DNA of 64,000 bases from Microvirga vignae (GTDB lineage: Bacteria; Pseudomonadota; Alphaproteobacteria; Rhizobiales; Beijerinckiaceae). The translations under genes were made by a program, and so were the position numbers. Below the pieces are notes generated by a model. That model had not been told where the DNA came from and did not search any database. It saw only the letters and a program-made list of their open reading frames with translations. Below, in pieces: positions 51,447-60,510 of the stretch (within the stretch, counting starts at the first letter, position 1; the number at the start of each line of letters is the position of its first letter). Location: NCBI RefSeq assembly GCF_001017175.1, contig NZ_LCYG01000014.1:62001-126000 (forward strand). The letters run 5' to 3'.

Positions 51447-53870
51447 TTATGAGCGCAGCACCGCGCCGGTCTTCTTGGAAACCTCGGCGACGATCTTGGC
51501 CGAGACGGCCTCGATTTCCACGTCGGTCAGAGTCTTTTCCGTAGGCTGGAGAGTGACGGCAATGGCTACGGACTTCTTGTCCGGGTCGATGCCGGTGCCC
51601 TCGTAGATGTCAAACACGTCGACACCTACGATTAGCTGACGCTCGGCACCTTGAGCCGCCTTCACGATATCGCCCGCCGCCACGTCGCGGCCAACCACGA
51701 AGGCGAAGTCGCGGGTGAGCGGCTGGAAGTCGGGCAGGTTCAGCTTCGGCTTCATCTTTGTGGGCTTAGCCTTCGGCGGCACAAGCGCATTGAGATTGAG
51801 CTCGAAGGCCACCAGCGGGCCCTTCAGGTCGAGGGCCTTCAGGATTTTCGGGTGAACCTCGCCGAAAGCGCCGACGATGTTCTTAGGACCAAACTGCAGC
51901 GTGCCCGAACGACCGGGGTGGAACCACGCCGGACCACCGGCGACGATCTGGAGACCGCCAGCCGGAATGCCGAGAGCCGCGAGCAGCGCCAGCACATCCG
52001 CCTTGGCGTCGAAGGCATCGACGCTCTTGGCTCCGCCATTCCAATGACGACCCACGCCCTCGGCACGCGCCGTGCCGCGCCGCACGGCGGCAGCCCTGAT
52101 CGACTGGCCCTCAGGCTCGTCAGACGTGAAGGTCTGGCCGACTTCGAAGAGCGCCACATCGCCGAAGCCGCGATCCGCGTTGCGCTGGGCTGCCTTCAGC
52201 AGGCCCGGCAGAAGGCTCGGACGCATGTCGGAGAGTTCCGCCGCAATCGGGTTCGCGAGTGCAAGACGCGCATCACCACCGCCGAAGAGCTCGGCCTCTT
52301 GCCTCGAGATGAAGGACCAAGTGACAGCCTCCACCAAGCCGCGCACGGCGAGCGCACGGCGAGCCAGACGCGTGCGCTTCTGGATGAGCGTGAGGATCGG
52401 CTTTGCGACAGCAGCCTCAAGACGCGGCAGCGGCTGCGGCTCGATACGGTCGACACCGGCAATGCGGATGACTTCCTCGACCAGATCCGCCTTGCCCTCG
52501 ACATCGGGACGCCAGGACGGCGGCGTGACATTCACGCGCTCGCCCAAGCCCTGAACCTGAAATCCGAGCTTCTTCAGGATCGCCTCGGATTCGGCAGGCT
52601 TCACATCAAGGCCCGACAGACGCGGAACTTCCGACCAGGGGAACTCGATGATGCGCGTGGCGTCCGGAACCTGACCGGCAACGACAGCTTCCGTCGGCTC
52701 GCCGCCGCAGAGATCGATGACCATCTTGGTCGCGAGATCGAGACCCGGCACCGTGAAGGCTGGATCGACGCCGCGCTCGAAGCGATAGCGCGCATCGGTG
52801 ATGATGCCGTGCTTGCGGCCCGTCTGCGCGATGTTCAGCGGATCCCACAACGCTGATTCGATCAGCACATCTGTGGTGCCTTCATCCGAGCCGGAATGCT
52901 CGCCGCCCATGATGCCGGCGATGGATTCGACACCATTCTCATCGGCGATCACCACGGTGCCGGGATCGAGCTTGTAGGTGCGACCATCAAGCGCCAGCAC
53001 CTCTTCGCCATCCTTCGCGCGGCGGACGGTAAGATTGCCTTTCACCTTCCCGGCGTCGAACACGTGGAGCGGACGACCACGATCGAAGGTGATGTAATTG
53101 GTGATGTCGACGAGCGCGTTGATCGGGCGGAGGCCGATGGAGAGCAGACGACGCTGCATCCATTCCGGCGACGGACCGTTCTTCACGCCGCGCACGAGAC
53201 GAAGCGCGAAGGTCGGGCAGAGATGCGCATCCTCGGCAGAGAAGTCGAGCGTCACCGAAACCGGGCACGCCCCCTTTCCCTGAATGGCCGGAACATCGCC
53301 GCCCTTCAAGGTACCGAGCCCGGCAGCCGCGAGATCGCGCGCGATGCCGAAGATCGAGGTGCAATCGGGCCGGTTCGGCGTGAGGTTGATCTCGATCACC
53401 GGATCGTCGAGGCCCGCATAAGCCGCGTAAGCAACGCCCACCGGCGCATCCTCGGGCAACTCGATGATGCCGTCGTGATCGTCGGAGATCTCAAGCTCCG
53501 CCGCCGAACACAGCATGCCCGCGCTCTCGACGCCGCGAATGGTACCGATTCCAAGCGTGATGTTCTTGCCCGGAATGTAGGTGCCGGGAGGCGCGAACAC
53601 GCTCTTCATGCCGGTGCGGGCGTTCGGCGCACCGCAGACGACCTGGATCGGATTGCCTTCGCCCGGATCGACCATGCACACGCGAAGCCTGTCGGCGTTG
53701 GGGTGCTGCTCGGCGGAGATCACATAGGCGATCGTGTAGGGCGCCAGCGTCTTCGCCTTGTCCTCCACGCCTTCGACCTCGAGGCCGATGCGCGTGAGCG
53801 TTTCCACGATCTCGTCGAGGGACGCCGTGGTGTCGAGATGATCCTTGAGCCAGGAGAGGGTGAATTTCAT
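51447..53870 (-). CDS. pheT: Phenylalanyl-tRNA synthetase beta subunit
   Basis: An 807-residue subunit of the (alpha-beta)2 synthetase. Domains in order: an N-terminal tRNA-binding EMAP-like domain ([16 protein letters not shown]), the B3/B4 editing region, B5, a central core-like domain ([11 protein letters not shown]) and a C-terminal ferredoxin-like anticodon-binding domain beginning at [19 protein letters not shown]. Length is normal. It follows pheS by 15 bases in the infC-rpmI-rplT-pheS-pheT run. Confidence 0.97.
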   Translation of the reverse strand: MKFTLSWLKDHLDTTASLDEIVETLTRIGLEVEGVEDKAKTLAPYTIAYVISAEQHPNADRLRVCMVDPGEGNPIQVVCGAPNARTGMKSVFAPPGTYIPGKNITLGIGTIRGVESAGMLCSAAELEISDDHDGIIELPEDAPVGVAYAAYAGLDDPVIEINLTPNRPDCTSIFGIARDLAAAGLGTLKGGDVPAIQGKGACPVSVTLDFSAEDAHLCPTFALRLVRGVKNGPSPEWMQRRLLSIGLRPINALVDITNYITFDRGRPLHVFDAGKVKGNLTVRRAKDGEEVLALDGRTYKLDPGTVVIADENGVESIAGIMGGEHSGSDEGTTDVLIESALWDPLNIAQTGRKHGIITDARYRFERGVDPAFTVPGLDLATKMVIDLCGGEPTEAVVAGQVPDATRIIEFPWSEVPRLSGLDVKPAESEAILKKLGFQVQGLGERVNVTPPSWRPDVEGKADLVEEVIRIAGVDRIEPQPLPRLEAAVAKPILTLIQKRTRLARRALAVRGLVEAVTWSFISRQEAELFGGGDARLALANPIAAELSDMRPSLLPGLLKAAQRNADRGFGDVALFEVGQTFTSDEPEGQSIRAAAVRRGTARAEGVGRHWNGGAKSVDAFDAKADVLALLAALGIPAGGLQIVAGGPAWFHPGRSGTLQFGPKNIVGAFGEVHPKILKALDLKGPLVAFELNLNALVPPKAKPTKMKPKLNLPDFQPLTRDFAFVVGRDVAAGDIVKAAQGAERQLIVGVDVFDIYEGTGIDPDKKSVAIAVTLQPTEKTLTDVEIEAVSAKIVAEVSKKTGAVLRS

Positions 53871-53885
53871 GGGTGCTCTCCTCCT

Positions 53886-54968
53886 TTACGCAGTCAGGCC
53901 GCTGACGAGGGACGGGATGTCGAGCGAGCGGAAACCGTAATGGTTCAACCAGCGCACATCGGCCTCGAAGAACGGACGCAGGTCCGGCATGCCGTATTTC
54001 AGCATCGCGATGCGGTCGATGCCCATGCCCCAGGCAAAGCCCTGGTACTCATCGGGATCGAGCCCACAATTGCGCAGCACATTCGGATGGACCATGCCGC
54101 AGCCGAGAATTTCGAGCCAATCCTCGCCCTCGCCGAAGCGGATCTCACCGCCTTTGCGCGAGCACTGGATGTCGACCTCGGCCGACGGCTCCGTGAAGGG
54201 GAAGAAGGAGGGGCGGAAGCGCATCTTCACCTGGTCGACCTCGAAGAAGGCCTTGCAGAACTCTTCGAGAATCCACTTCAGGTGCGCAATGTTGGCCGAC
54301 TTATCGATGACGAGGCCCTCCACCTGATGGAACATCGGCGTGTGGGTCTGGTCCGAGTCATGACGATAGGTCCGGCCCGGGATGATCACGCGGATCGGCG
54401 GCTTCTGCCCCGTCATCGTGCGGATTTGCACCGGCGAGGTGTGCGTGCGCAACACCTTGCGCTCGCCCTTCTCGTCAGGGGCGAGGAAGAAGGTGTCGTG
54501 CATCTCGCGGGCCGGGTGACCTTCCGGGAAGTTGAGTGCCGTGAAGTTGAGATAATCCGTCTCGATATCCGGCCCCTCGGCGACGGAGAAACCCATATCG
54601 GCGAAGATCGCCGTCAGTTCCTCGATCACCTGGCTGATCGGGTGGATGCGGCCGCGCGATTCCGGCGCTTCAGGCACAGGCAGCGTCACGTCGATGCGCT
54701 CGGCGGCAAGACGCGCCTCAAGAGCGGCCTCGGCAAGCGTCTCTTTCTTCGCGGCGATTGCGGTCTGCACCTTGTCGCGCAGGCCGTTGATGAGCGGGCC
54801 GCGTTCTTTCCGCTCCTCGGGCGTCATGGCGCCGAGGGTTTTCAGAAGTTCGGAGACGGAGCCCTTCTTGCCGAGGGCGGACACACGCACGGATTCGAGA
54901 GCCGCTTCGTCGCCGGCGGCTTCGACCTGGGAGAGCAGGTCACGTTCGAGTTGATTGAGATCGGTCAT
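53886..54968 (-). CDS. pheS: Phenylalanyl-tRNA synthetase alpha subunit
   Basis: A 360-residue catalytic subunit. An N-terminal coiled coil (about residues 1-90) precedes the class II core with motif 2 [38 protein letters not shown] and motif 3 [17 protein letters not shown]. It attaches phenylalanine to tRNA-Phe together with PheT. The upstream gap to rplT contains a strong hairpin terminator. No phenylalanine-rich leader peptide was recognised. Confidence 0.97.
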   Translation of the reverse strand: MTDLNQLERDLLSQVEAAGDEAALESVRVSALGKKGSVSELLKTLGAMTPEERKERGPLINGLRDKVQTAIAAKKETLAEAALEARLAAERIDVTLPVPEAPESRGRIHPISQVIEELTAIFADMGFSVAEGPDIETDYLNFTALNFPEGHPAREMHDTFFLAPDEKGERKVLRTHTSPVQIRTMTGQKPPIRVIIPGRTYRHDSDQTHTPMFHQVEGLVIDKSANIAHLKWILEEFCKAFFEVDQVKMRFRPSFFPFTEPSAEVDIQCSRKGGEIRFGEGEDWLEILGCGMVHPNVLRNCGLDPDEYQGFAWGMGIDRIAMLKYGMPDLRPFFEADVRWLNHYGFRSLDIPSLVSGLTA

Positions 54969-55103
54969 CGGTCCCTTGCCAGATGCAAGCGCTTTGAGTG
55001 AGGCGCGGCGCGGGAACCGTCAAGTCGTCCGAGCCGCGAAGTGGCAACCGACAGCCCATTTAAGCCGTCAGCGCGGGTGGTCTCGGAGAAGGGGGAGTAA
55101 GGC

Positions 55104-55131
55104 GGCACGGCTGAAACCTTTCAGCCGTGCC
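55104..55131 (-). terminator. Hairpin downstream of rplT
   Basis: GGCACGGCTGAAA pairs perfectly with TTTCAGCCGTGCC (13 bp with a two-base centre). On the minus strand it follows the rplT stop. It has no T-run, so it may act as a terminator, an RNA-processing site or a barrier to 3' decay before pheS. Confidence 0.6.
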
Positions 55132-55148
55132 AGTGCCGAAGTCTATCC

Positions 55149-55517
55149 TCAGGCGGCCTGCTGTGGCAGGGCGGCCTTGGCGCGCTCCACATAGGCAGCG
55201 AAAGCAGCCGGCTCGTGGATGGCCAGTTCGGACAGGACCTTGCGATCGACCTCGATCCCAGCCTTGCCGAGACCGTCAATAAATCGGGAATAGGTCAGGC
55301 CATGCAGGCGGACTGCAGCGTTGAGGCGCTGGATCCAGAGAGCGCGGAAGGTGCGCTTCTTGTTGCGACGGTCGCGAGTGGCATATTGCATGCTCTTCTC
55401 GACCGCCTGCTTGGCGATGCGGATCGTGTTCTTGCGGCGGCCATAGAAGCCTTTGGCAGCCTTGAAAACCTTCTTATGCTTGGCGTGGGCGGTAACGCCC
55501 CGTTTGACGCGGGCCAT
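55149..55517 (-). CDS. rplT: Ribosomal protein L20
   Basis: A 122-residue 50S protein that binds 23S rRNA early in assembly. It starts [30 protein letters not shown] and contains the conserved [15 protein letters not shown] segment. The long basic N-terminal helix is typical. In many bacteria L20 represses its own operon; a structured infC-rpmI intergenic region exists here, but no E. coli-like L20 operator was recognised. It is 42 bases after rpmI. Confidence 0.97.
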   Translation of the reverse strand: MARVKRGVTAHAKHKKVFKAAKGFYGRRKNTIRIAKQAVEKSMQYATRDRRNKKRTFRALWIQRLNAAVRLHGLTYSRFIDGLGKAGIEVDRKVLSELAIHEPAAFAAYVERAKAALPQQAA

Positions 55518-55559
55518 GGGAAAACTCCTTCAAAATCAGGGATGTGGTGGAAGACCGCC

Positions 55560-55760
55560 TTAGCCGTTCGGCAGGAAGTACTTCTTCACGTTGTAGGCGT
55601 CGCCCTCGAACAGCGTCGTGGTGCCGCGCAGGTTGCGGATCTGCTTGTTGGACCGCTTGATCATCCCGTGACGTTTGCCGGCCTGGGCGTAAACGACCTT
55701 GCCGGTGCCAGTGATCTTGAAGCGCTTCTTCGCGCCGGATTTCGTCTTCAGCTTGGGCAT
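55560..55760 (-). CDS. rpmI: Ribosomal protein L35
   Basis: A 66-residue basic 50S protein with the family N-terminus [22 protein letters not shown] and the [14 protein letters not shown] segment. It lies between infC and rplT, the normal bacterial order, after a 200-base structured gap. Confidence 0.97.
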   Translation of the reverse strand: MPKLKTKSGAKKRFKITGTGKVVYAQAGKRHGMIKRSNKQIRNLRGTTTLFEGDAYNVKKYFLPNG

Positions 55761-55877
55761 TTGGCTCTCCTTTGGTCAGGCCTTTGGAGCGGCTTGAACC
55801 GCCTTTCAGGCCCAGTATTGCTGCTGTGAGCAAAACGAACCGCCACGGCAGCCCTAACAGCCGGGCGGTTCGATGAA

Positions 55878-55935
55878 GGGCGGCTTATGACAGAAGCCCG
55901 CCCAAAAAGCAATGGCCGCCGGAAACCCGACGGCC
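55878..55935 (-). promoter_or_regulatory. Two hairpins between infC and rpmI (terminator-like plus leader structure)
   Basis: On the minus strand GGCCGTCGGGTTTCCGGCGGCC (55914-55935) forms a hairpin followed by ATTGCTTTTT, a probable intrinsic terminator after infC. A second hairpin, GGGCGGGCTT / AAGCCGCCC (55878-55904), follows. Together they could terminate or attenuate transcription into rpmI-rplT. Confidence 0.6.
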
Positions 55936-55962
55936 ATGAAATTTGCCTGGAACTCGAATCTC

Positions 55963-56505
55963 TTAACGGGGCGCCAGGACCATGACGACCTGACGGCCTT
56001 CGAAGTTGGGCTCCTGCTCGACCTTGGCGAGATCGCCCACATCGGCCTTCACGCGCTCGAGAACTTTGAGGCCCAGATCCTGGTGCGCCATCTCGCGGCC
56101 GCGGAAGCGCAGGGTGATCTTCACCTTGTTGCCTTCCTCGAAGAAGCCCTTCATGGCCTTCATCTTGACGTCGTAATCGTGATCGTCGATGCCCGGGCGC
56201 AGCTTGATTTCCTTGACCTCGACGGTCTTCTGCTTCTTGCGCGCCTCGGCGGCCTTCTTCTGCTCCAGGAAGCGGAATTTGCCGTAATCCAGGATCTTGC
56301 AGACCGGAGGATTCGCGTTCGGCGAGATTTCCACCAAGTCGAGGCCAGCGTCCTCAGCGACGCGCAAGGCATCGAAGAAGGGCATCACGCCCCGATTGTG
56401 TCCGGTGTCATCGATCAGCTGAACTTCGCGGACGCCGCGAATGTCACGGTTGGCGCGCGGGCCTTCTTTCTGCGGCACCGGCAAGGGTCTCATGGGACGG
56501 CGAAT
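55963..56505 (-). CDS. infC: Translation initiation factor IF-3
   Basis: A 180-residue factor that keeps ribosomal subunits apart and checks start codon selection. The N-domain begins [21 protein letters not shown], followed by the linker helix ([29 protein letters not shown]) and the C-domain [12 protein letters not shown]. The start is placed at an ATT codon at 56505-56503, nine bases after AGGAG. The first ATG, 12 bases further in at 56493, is too far from that ribosome site. AUU starts are the known basis of IF-3 self-repression. Confidence 0.93.
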   Translation of the reverse strand: MRRPMRPLPVPQKEGPRANRDIRGVREVQLIDDTGHNRGVMPFFDALRVAEDAGLDLVEISPNANPPVCKILDYGKFRFLEQKKAAEARKKQKTVEVKEIKLRPGIDDHDYDVKMKAMKGFFEEGNKVKITLRFRGREMAHQDLGLKVLERVKADVGDLAKVEQEPNFEGRQVVMVLAPR

Positions 56506-56520
56506 GGCTCTTATCTCCTG
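56503..56520 (-). promoter_or_regulatory. Ribosome binding site and AUU start of infC
   Basis: On the minus strand CAGGAGA (Shine-Dalgarno) is separated by nine bases from ATT. No ATG, GTG or TTG occurs in frame between the upstream stop TGA and this point, so the spacing decides the start. Confidence 0.75.
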
Positions 56521-56621
56521 TTTAAGGGCTCAGTCGAGGCGGGAGACTTTTTGGGAAAGCCTCTGCAGCATGCTCAACGTTGCCGAGAATGAACTGACAT
56601 TTCGCTCAAAACAGCGGGAAG

Positions 56622-57866
56622 TCAACTTGTTCTGTTGGCTGACCAGCTATCCAGAAGCGCGGAATACACATTGAGTGTGCTCGAAACCATGCGTTCGAGC
56701 GAGAAATGCCGCTCCACATGGGCTCTCGCCCGAGTGCCCAAAGCGATTCTGGCGCTGGCACCCAGATTCAGCGCGGCCCCGACAGCTTCCGCAAGGGCAT
56801 CGGCATCGCCGGCCGGCACCCGCCAGCCCGTCCGCTCCTGTGGCTGGACCGCAGGAGGAGCCAGAACCGTCTCCGGCACCGCTCCGAGATCCGAGACCAC
56901 CACCGGGGTGCCCATCGCCTGGGCTTCCACCGCCGAGCGGCCGAAGGCCTCGGGCTCGGTCGAAGGCACCGTGACCACGGCAGCCGCCAGGAAGGCCGCT
57001 GGCATGTCCGTGCAATGGCCGACCCGGCGCACGATCCCCTTGAGGCGCTTGGCCTCGATCAGGCTGTCGAGTTCCTTCACATAGGAATCGCGCCCCTGCG
57101 GATCGCCTGCGAGGATATAGGCAACGTCCGTCACGCCTGCATCACGCAGCTTGGCGGCGGCCTCGATCAGGACCTTCTGCCCCTTCCAGCCCGTCAGGCG
57201 GGCAGCGAGCAGCACCACGCGCTCATGCGGCGCGACATCCCAGGCCTTCCTTAAGGACTCAATCCGCTCGGGCGCCACGGTGGACGGCGAGAACTTCAGG
57301 AAATCCGTTCCCCGGTAGATCACCCCGATCCGGTCGGCGGTGTGAGGATATTGCGAGCGGATCAGGTTGCTCGTGTATTGCGAGTTCGCGATGACCACAT
57401 CACCGCGTGCCATGACCGAGTTGTAGAGCACCTTCACCGAAGAGCGGCCGGAATAACTGCCGTGATAGGTGGTCACGAACGGAATGTTGAGGCTGCGGGC
57501 GGCGCCGAGCGCCACCCAGGCCGGAGCCCGGGACCGGGCATGGATCAGCGAGACCTTCTCCTTGTGGCAGATCCCGGCGAGCTTGCGCACATTGAGGAGC
57601 ATGGAGAAGGGATTCTTCGTCGCTGCTGGAAAAGGAATCCAGATACCGCCTTTGGCCTGAAGCTCGCCCACAAGGCGTCCGCCCTCGGTCGCTACCAGCG
57701 CCCGCGCGCCCGCATGGACGAGCCCCTCGGCGATATCCACCGTGGTACGCTCCGCCCCACCGGCCTCAAGCTCCGGAACGATCTGCAGGATGGTTCGGCC
57801 TGCGAGAGGATGAATGTTGGATGACGGGAAAGCTGCTCCTCCGCCGGGTCGCGCTGAAAAACTCAC
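56622..57866 (-). CDS. Glycosyltransferase family 4 protein
   Basis: A 414-residue GT-B glycosyltransferase. The N-terminal domain starts with TILQIVPELEAGGAERTT (donor/acceptor loop), and the C-terminal nucleotide-sugar domain carries AARLTGWKGQKVLIEA and the E-x7-E-like EPEAFGRSAVEAQAMGTPVVVSD. It probably adds a sugar to lipopolysaccharide or an exopolysaccharide. The acceptor is unknown. It stands upstream of infC on the same strand, but a functional link is not evident. Confidence 0.9.
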   Translation of the reverse strand: MSFSARPGGGAAFPSSNIHPLAGRTILQIVPELEAGGAERTTVDIAEGLVHAGARALVATEGGRLVGELQAKGGIWIPFPAATKNPFSMLLNVRKLAGICHKEKVSLIHARSRAPAWVALGAARSLNIPFVTTYHGSYSGRSSVKVLYNSVMARGDVVIANSQYTSNLIRSQYPHTADRIGVIYRGTDFLKFSPSTVAPERIESLRKAWDVAPHERVVLLAARLTGWKGQKVLIEAAAKLRDAGVTDVAYILAGDPQGRDSYVKELDSLIEAKRLKGIVRRVGHCTDMPAAFLAAAVVTVPSTEPEAFGRSAVEAQAMGTPVVVSDLGAVPETVLAPPAVQPQERTGWRVPAGDADALAEAVGAALNLGASARIALGTRARAHVERHFSLERMVSSTLNVYSALLDSWSANRTS

Positions 57867-57944
57867 CGATGTAAGAGCCTTCTCGAATAGGATGACAGAA
57901 TCGTTATGAACCCTTGCTTCAAAGCAGTTGAGGACAGGTTAACC

Positions 57945-58706
57945 ATGCAGCAAAGCGTCACAGTCGGAGAAGGCGCCGATGAGCGCCGGATTGCCGTGCT
58001 CCATCGGGAGGGCAAGGGCCCTCCGGCGGTCTGGATCGGCGGCTTCAAGTCCGACATGCGGGCGACCAAGGCAACAGCCATCGATTCCTGGGCCGAACGG
58101 AAAGGTCGCGCGTGCTTGCGCTTCGACTACAGCGGCCATGGCGAATCCGGGGGCGACTTCGAACAGGGCACCATCTCCCGGTGGCTGGAGGAGGCGCTCG
58201 CTGTCATGGGACAGTTCCTCAAGGAGCGCCCCATTCTGGTAGGCTCCTCGATGGGAGGATGGATTTCCCTCCTCGCAGCGCGTCATCTGCTGGAAAAGCG
58301 TCCCGCCCTCGCACCGGCGGGCATCGTTCTCATCGCACCTGCCACCGACATGACGGAAAAGCTGATGTGGGGCCGCTTTCCCGAGGACATCCGGCGGGCG
58401 GTCGCGGAGACCGGCGTCTATTATCGCCCCTCGGCCTATTCGGAAGATCCCTATCCAATCACCAGGAAGCTGATCGAGGACGGACGTCACCACCTTCTTC
58501 TCGACAAGCCGATCCAGACCGGCTGCCCGGTCCACATCCTGCAAGGCATGGAAGACCCGGACGTGCCGTGGAACCACGCACTCGAACTCATGGAGCACCT
58601 GCCAGGCGACAGTGTCTCGCTGACCCTTATCAAGGATGGGGATCACCGCCTGTCGCGGGACGAGGATCTGGAACGGCTGATCGGTGCGATCGAGGCGATT
58701 GCCTAA
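57945..58706 (+). CDS. Alpha/beta hydrolase (ABHD10-like)
   Basis: A 253-residue hydrolase. The nucleophile elbow is GSSMGGW; the acid is probably the aspartate in GMEDPDVPW and the histidine lies in DGDHRLS. FDYSGHGESGGDF marks the oxyanion region. The wording resembles bacterial relatives of ABHD10 thioesterase/depalmitoylase, but the substrate is unknown. The start at 57945 (MQQSVTVGEG) has ACAGG six bases upstream; an ATG at 57906 would add 13 residues. It diverges from the glycosyltransferase gene. Confidence 0.87.
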   Translation: MQQSVTVGEGADERRIAVLHREGKGPPAVWIGGFKSDMRATKATAIDSWAERKGRACLRFDYSGHGESGGDFEQGTISRWLEEALAVMGQFLKERPILVGSSMGGWISLLAARHLLEKRPALAPAGIVLIAPATDMTEKLMWGRFPEDIRRAVAETGVYYRPSAYSEDPYPITRKLIEDGRHHLLLDKPIQTGCPVHILQGMEDPDVPWNHALELMEHLPGDSVSLTLIKDGDHRLSRDEDLERLIGAIEAIA

Positions 58707-58727
58707 ACGCTGAAGGCGAGGTGAGCC

Positions 58728-58994
58728 TTAATGCAGGCTCACCGTGGTCAGATCATGCGCCCAGGCATTGGCAACCGCTGCATCGCGGGTATCGGTCAGC
58801 ACGATGGGCTCGCCGCTGGCGGACAGAAGGGCGAAGAGGTTCATCCCAGGCTGCAGCTTCGGAGCCTGCGGGAAGAGCCGCGCCACATCGTCGGAACGCA
58901 GCGGTTTCACATAGGCCATCTCGCCGAGGCCCAGATTAGCCAGCTCAGCCACATCCAAAGGCCGACCGGCATGATTGTTGGTGTCGTGGTTCAT
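58728..58994 (-). CDS. DUF1150 family protein
   Basis: An 88-residue soluble protein. DUF1150 proteins are common in alphaproteobacteria directly downstream of a small heat-shock gene, as here. Conserved residues include VAELANLGLGEMAYVKP and ALLSASGEPIVLTDTRDAA. Function is not known. The ATG at 58994 is six bases after AAGGAG; another ATG at 59000 sits against the ribosome site itself. Confidence 0.85.
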   Translation of the reverse strand: MNHDTNNHAGRPLDVAELANLGLGEMAYVKPLRSDDVARLFPQAPKLQPGMNLFALLSASGEPIVLTDTRDAAVANAWAHDLTTVSLH

Positions 58995-59020
58995 GGCCAT
59001 CTCCTTGATGCGGAATGCCG

Positions 59021-59455
59021 TCACACCTTGTCCGAGGCGATGATGTTGATCTTGCGGACGATCCGCTCCGGCTCGGGCCGGACCAGATCGATCGACAACA
59101 GGCCGTTGGACAGATCGGCACCCAGAACCTCCATGCCGTCAACAAGGAGGAAGGTGCGCTGAAATTGACGGGCGGCGATGCCGCGATGAAGGAAGTGCCT
59201 GGTCTTGTCGTCGGACTGACGTCCCCGGATGACGAGTTGGTTCTCTTCCAGGGTCACTTCCAGCTGATCCTGGGTAAATCCAGCGACAGCCAGGGTGATG
59301 CGCAGACGCTCGGGAGCGCGCTCGGTGCGGGGCAAACGCTCGATATTATAGGGAGGGTAGCCATCTCCGGCTGCTTTCGCGACCCGGTCGAGCGCCTGCT
59401 CGATCTCGTCGAAGCCCAACAGAAACGGATGCCCAAACGGCGACTGACGCGACAT
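59021..59455 (-). CDS. Small heat-shock protein, Hsp20/IbpA family
   Basis: A 144-residue chaperone that holds unfolding proteins until refolded. The alpha-crystallin domain spans about residues 35-125 with YNIERLPRTERAPERLRITLAVAGF, EENQLVIRGR and the A-x-x-x-x-G-L-L segment LSNGLLSIDLVRPEPE. A candidate heat-shock promoter and a hairpin-rich leader precede it. The DUF1150 gene follows 26 bases after the stop. Confidence 0.95.
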   Translation of the reverse strand: MSRQSPFGHPFLLGFDEIEQALDRVAKAAGDGYPPYNIERLPRTERAPERLRITLAVAGFTQDQLEVTLEENQLVIRGRQSDDKTRHFLHRGIAARQFQRTFLLVDGMEVLGADLSNGLLSIDLVRPEPERIVRKINIIASDKV

Positions 59456-59572
59456 GTTCGAAGCCCAAGGTTAGAGGCACTTCGGTTGAGTGTGAGCCCG
59501 CTCATGCGGCACTCACGCAGCCTGATTAAGGCCGCTGTCAGCAATATGGATATGGTTCTCAGACCGATCAAG
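59456..59572 (-). promoter_or_regulatory. Possible RpoH-type promoter and hairpin-rich leader of hsp20
   Basis: On the minus strand CTTGAT (59567-59572) is followed after 17 bases by CCATAT (59544-59549), resembling alphaproteobacterial heat-shock promoters. The predicted leader of about 80 bases contains three hairpins: CAGCGGCCT/AGGCTG, GTGAG/CTCAC (59492-59516) and CGAAG/CTTCG (59459-59484). The last ends three bases before the ATG and would mask the ribosome site, as RNA thermometers do. No ROSE-type UUGCU motif was found in the last hairpin. Confidence 0.45.
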
Positions 59573-59703
59573 ACCCCCTGCCAAGCCCCCTCGGAAGGGA
59601 ACGCCAGAAGGGTAAACGGCCTCCTGCCCTACCCCGCAAGATACGCCATTCGGCTGCCTATTCTCGCTTATGATCAAGGCTACCGTCCGACAGGAGCGAC
59701 GGC

Positions 59704-60504
59704 ATGACCAAAACTATGCGGCCCCGCTGGGCCAGCGGCGGCCTCTACGAATCTTACGTTGGACGCTGGAGCCGATTGGTGGCCCGGGAATTCCTCGTTT
59801 GGCTGAATGCCCCGTCTGGTCTCGACTGGCTCGATGTGGGCTGCGGCACCGGCGCTCTGATGGAGGCGATTGCCGTACGATGCGCTCCCAAACACCTTAC
59901 CGGGATCGATGCTTCCGAGGGCTTTTTGGAATTCGCTCGCCAGCGGTTGGGAGATCATAGTGTCGAACTGCAGCAGGCTGACGCGCAGAGCCTGCCTTTC
60001 ACAGATTCCGCGTTCGACCGAGTTGTCTCCGGCCTCATGTTGAATTTCGTGCCGGATAAAGGGCGCACCGCCGCGGAGATGGCACGCATCACGCGCTCCG
60101 GCGGCGAGGTGGCGCTTTATGTCTGGGACTATACCGGCGGCATGGAGATGATGCGCCGGTTCTGGGACGCGGCGGCGGATCTGAACCCGCATGCCCGTGA
60201 TCTGCAGGAAAATTGGCATGCAGCGTTCTGCCAGCCGGAGCCGCTCCACCAGCTTCTGGAAAAGGTGAGGTTAGACCATGTCGAGGTCCGCGCCATCGAC
60301 GTGCCCACCATCTTCCGCGACTTCGACGATTACTGGACCCCCTTCCTCGGAGGCCAGTCGCCGGCGCCGGCCTATTGCATGTCGCTCACCGAAGAGCATC
60401 GCCTGGCGCTGCGGGAGAGGCTGCGTGAAATCCTTCCCCCGCAACCGGATAGCAGCATTCACCTCACAGCCCGCGCCTGGGCCGTGAGGGGCCGCAAACG
60501 CTAG
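59704..60504 (+). CDS. Class I SAM-dependent methyltransferase
   Basis: A 266-residue methyltransferase with motif I LDVGCGTGALMEAI near residue 43, acidic GIDASEG in motif II, and ADAQSLPFTDSAFDRVVSGLMLNF in motif III/IV. It resembles UbiE/Coq5-like and small-molecule methyltransferases, but the substrate is unknown. It is monocistronic between the hsp20 leader and the convergent argH, whose stops lie six bases apart. Confidence 0.88.
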   Translation: MTKTMRPRWASGGLYESYVGRWSRLVAREFLVWLNAPSGLDWLDVGCGTGALMEAIAVRCAPKHLTGIDASEGFLEFARQRLGDHSVELQQADAQSLPFTDSAFDRVVSGLMLNFVPDKGRTAAEMARITRSGGEVALYVWDYTGGMEMMRRFWDAAADLNPHARDLQENWHAAFCQPEPLHQLLEKVRLDHVEVRAIDVPTIFRDFDDYWTPFLGGQSPAPAYCMSLTEEHRLALRERLREILPPQPDSSIHLTARAWAVRGRKR

Positions 60505-60510
60505 CTGGTC

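Noticed and set aside
52896-55001. A 701-codon open frame on the plus strand opposite pheT and pheS
   Set aside because: It mirrors two well-recognised synthetase genes, has no ribosome site or family features, and long antisense frames are expected in GC-rich DNA.
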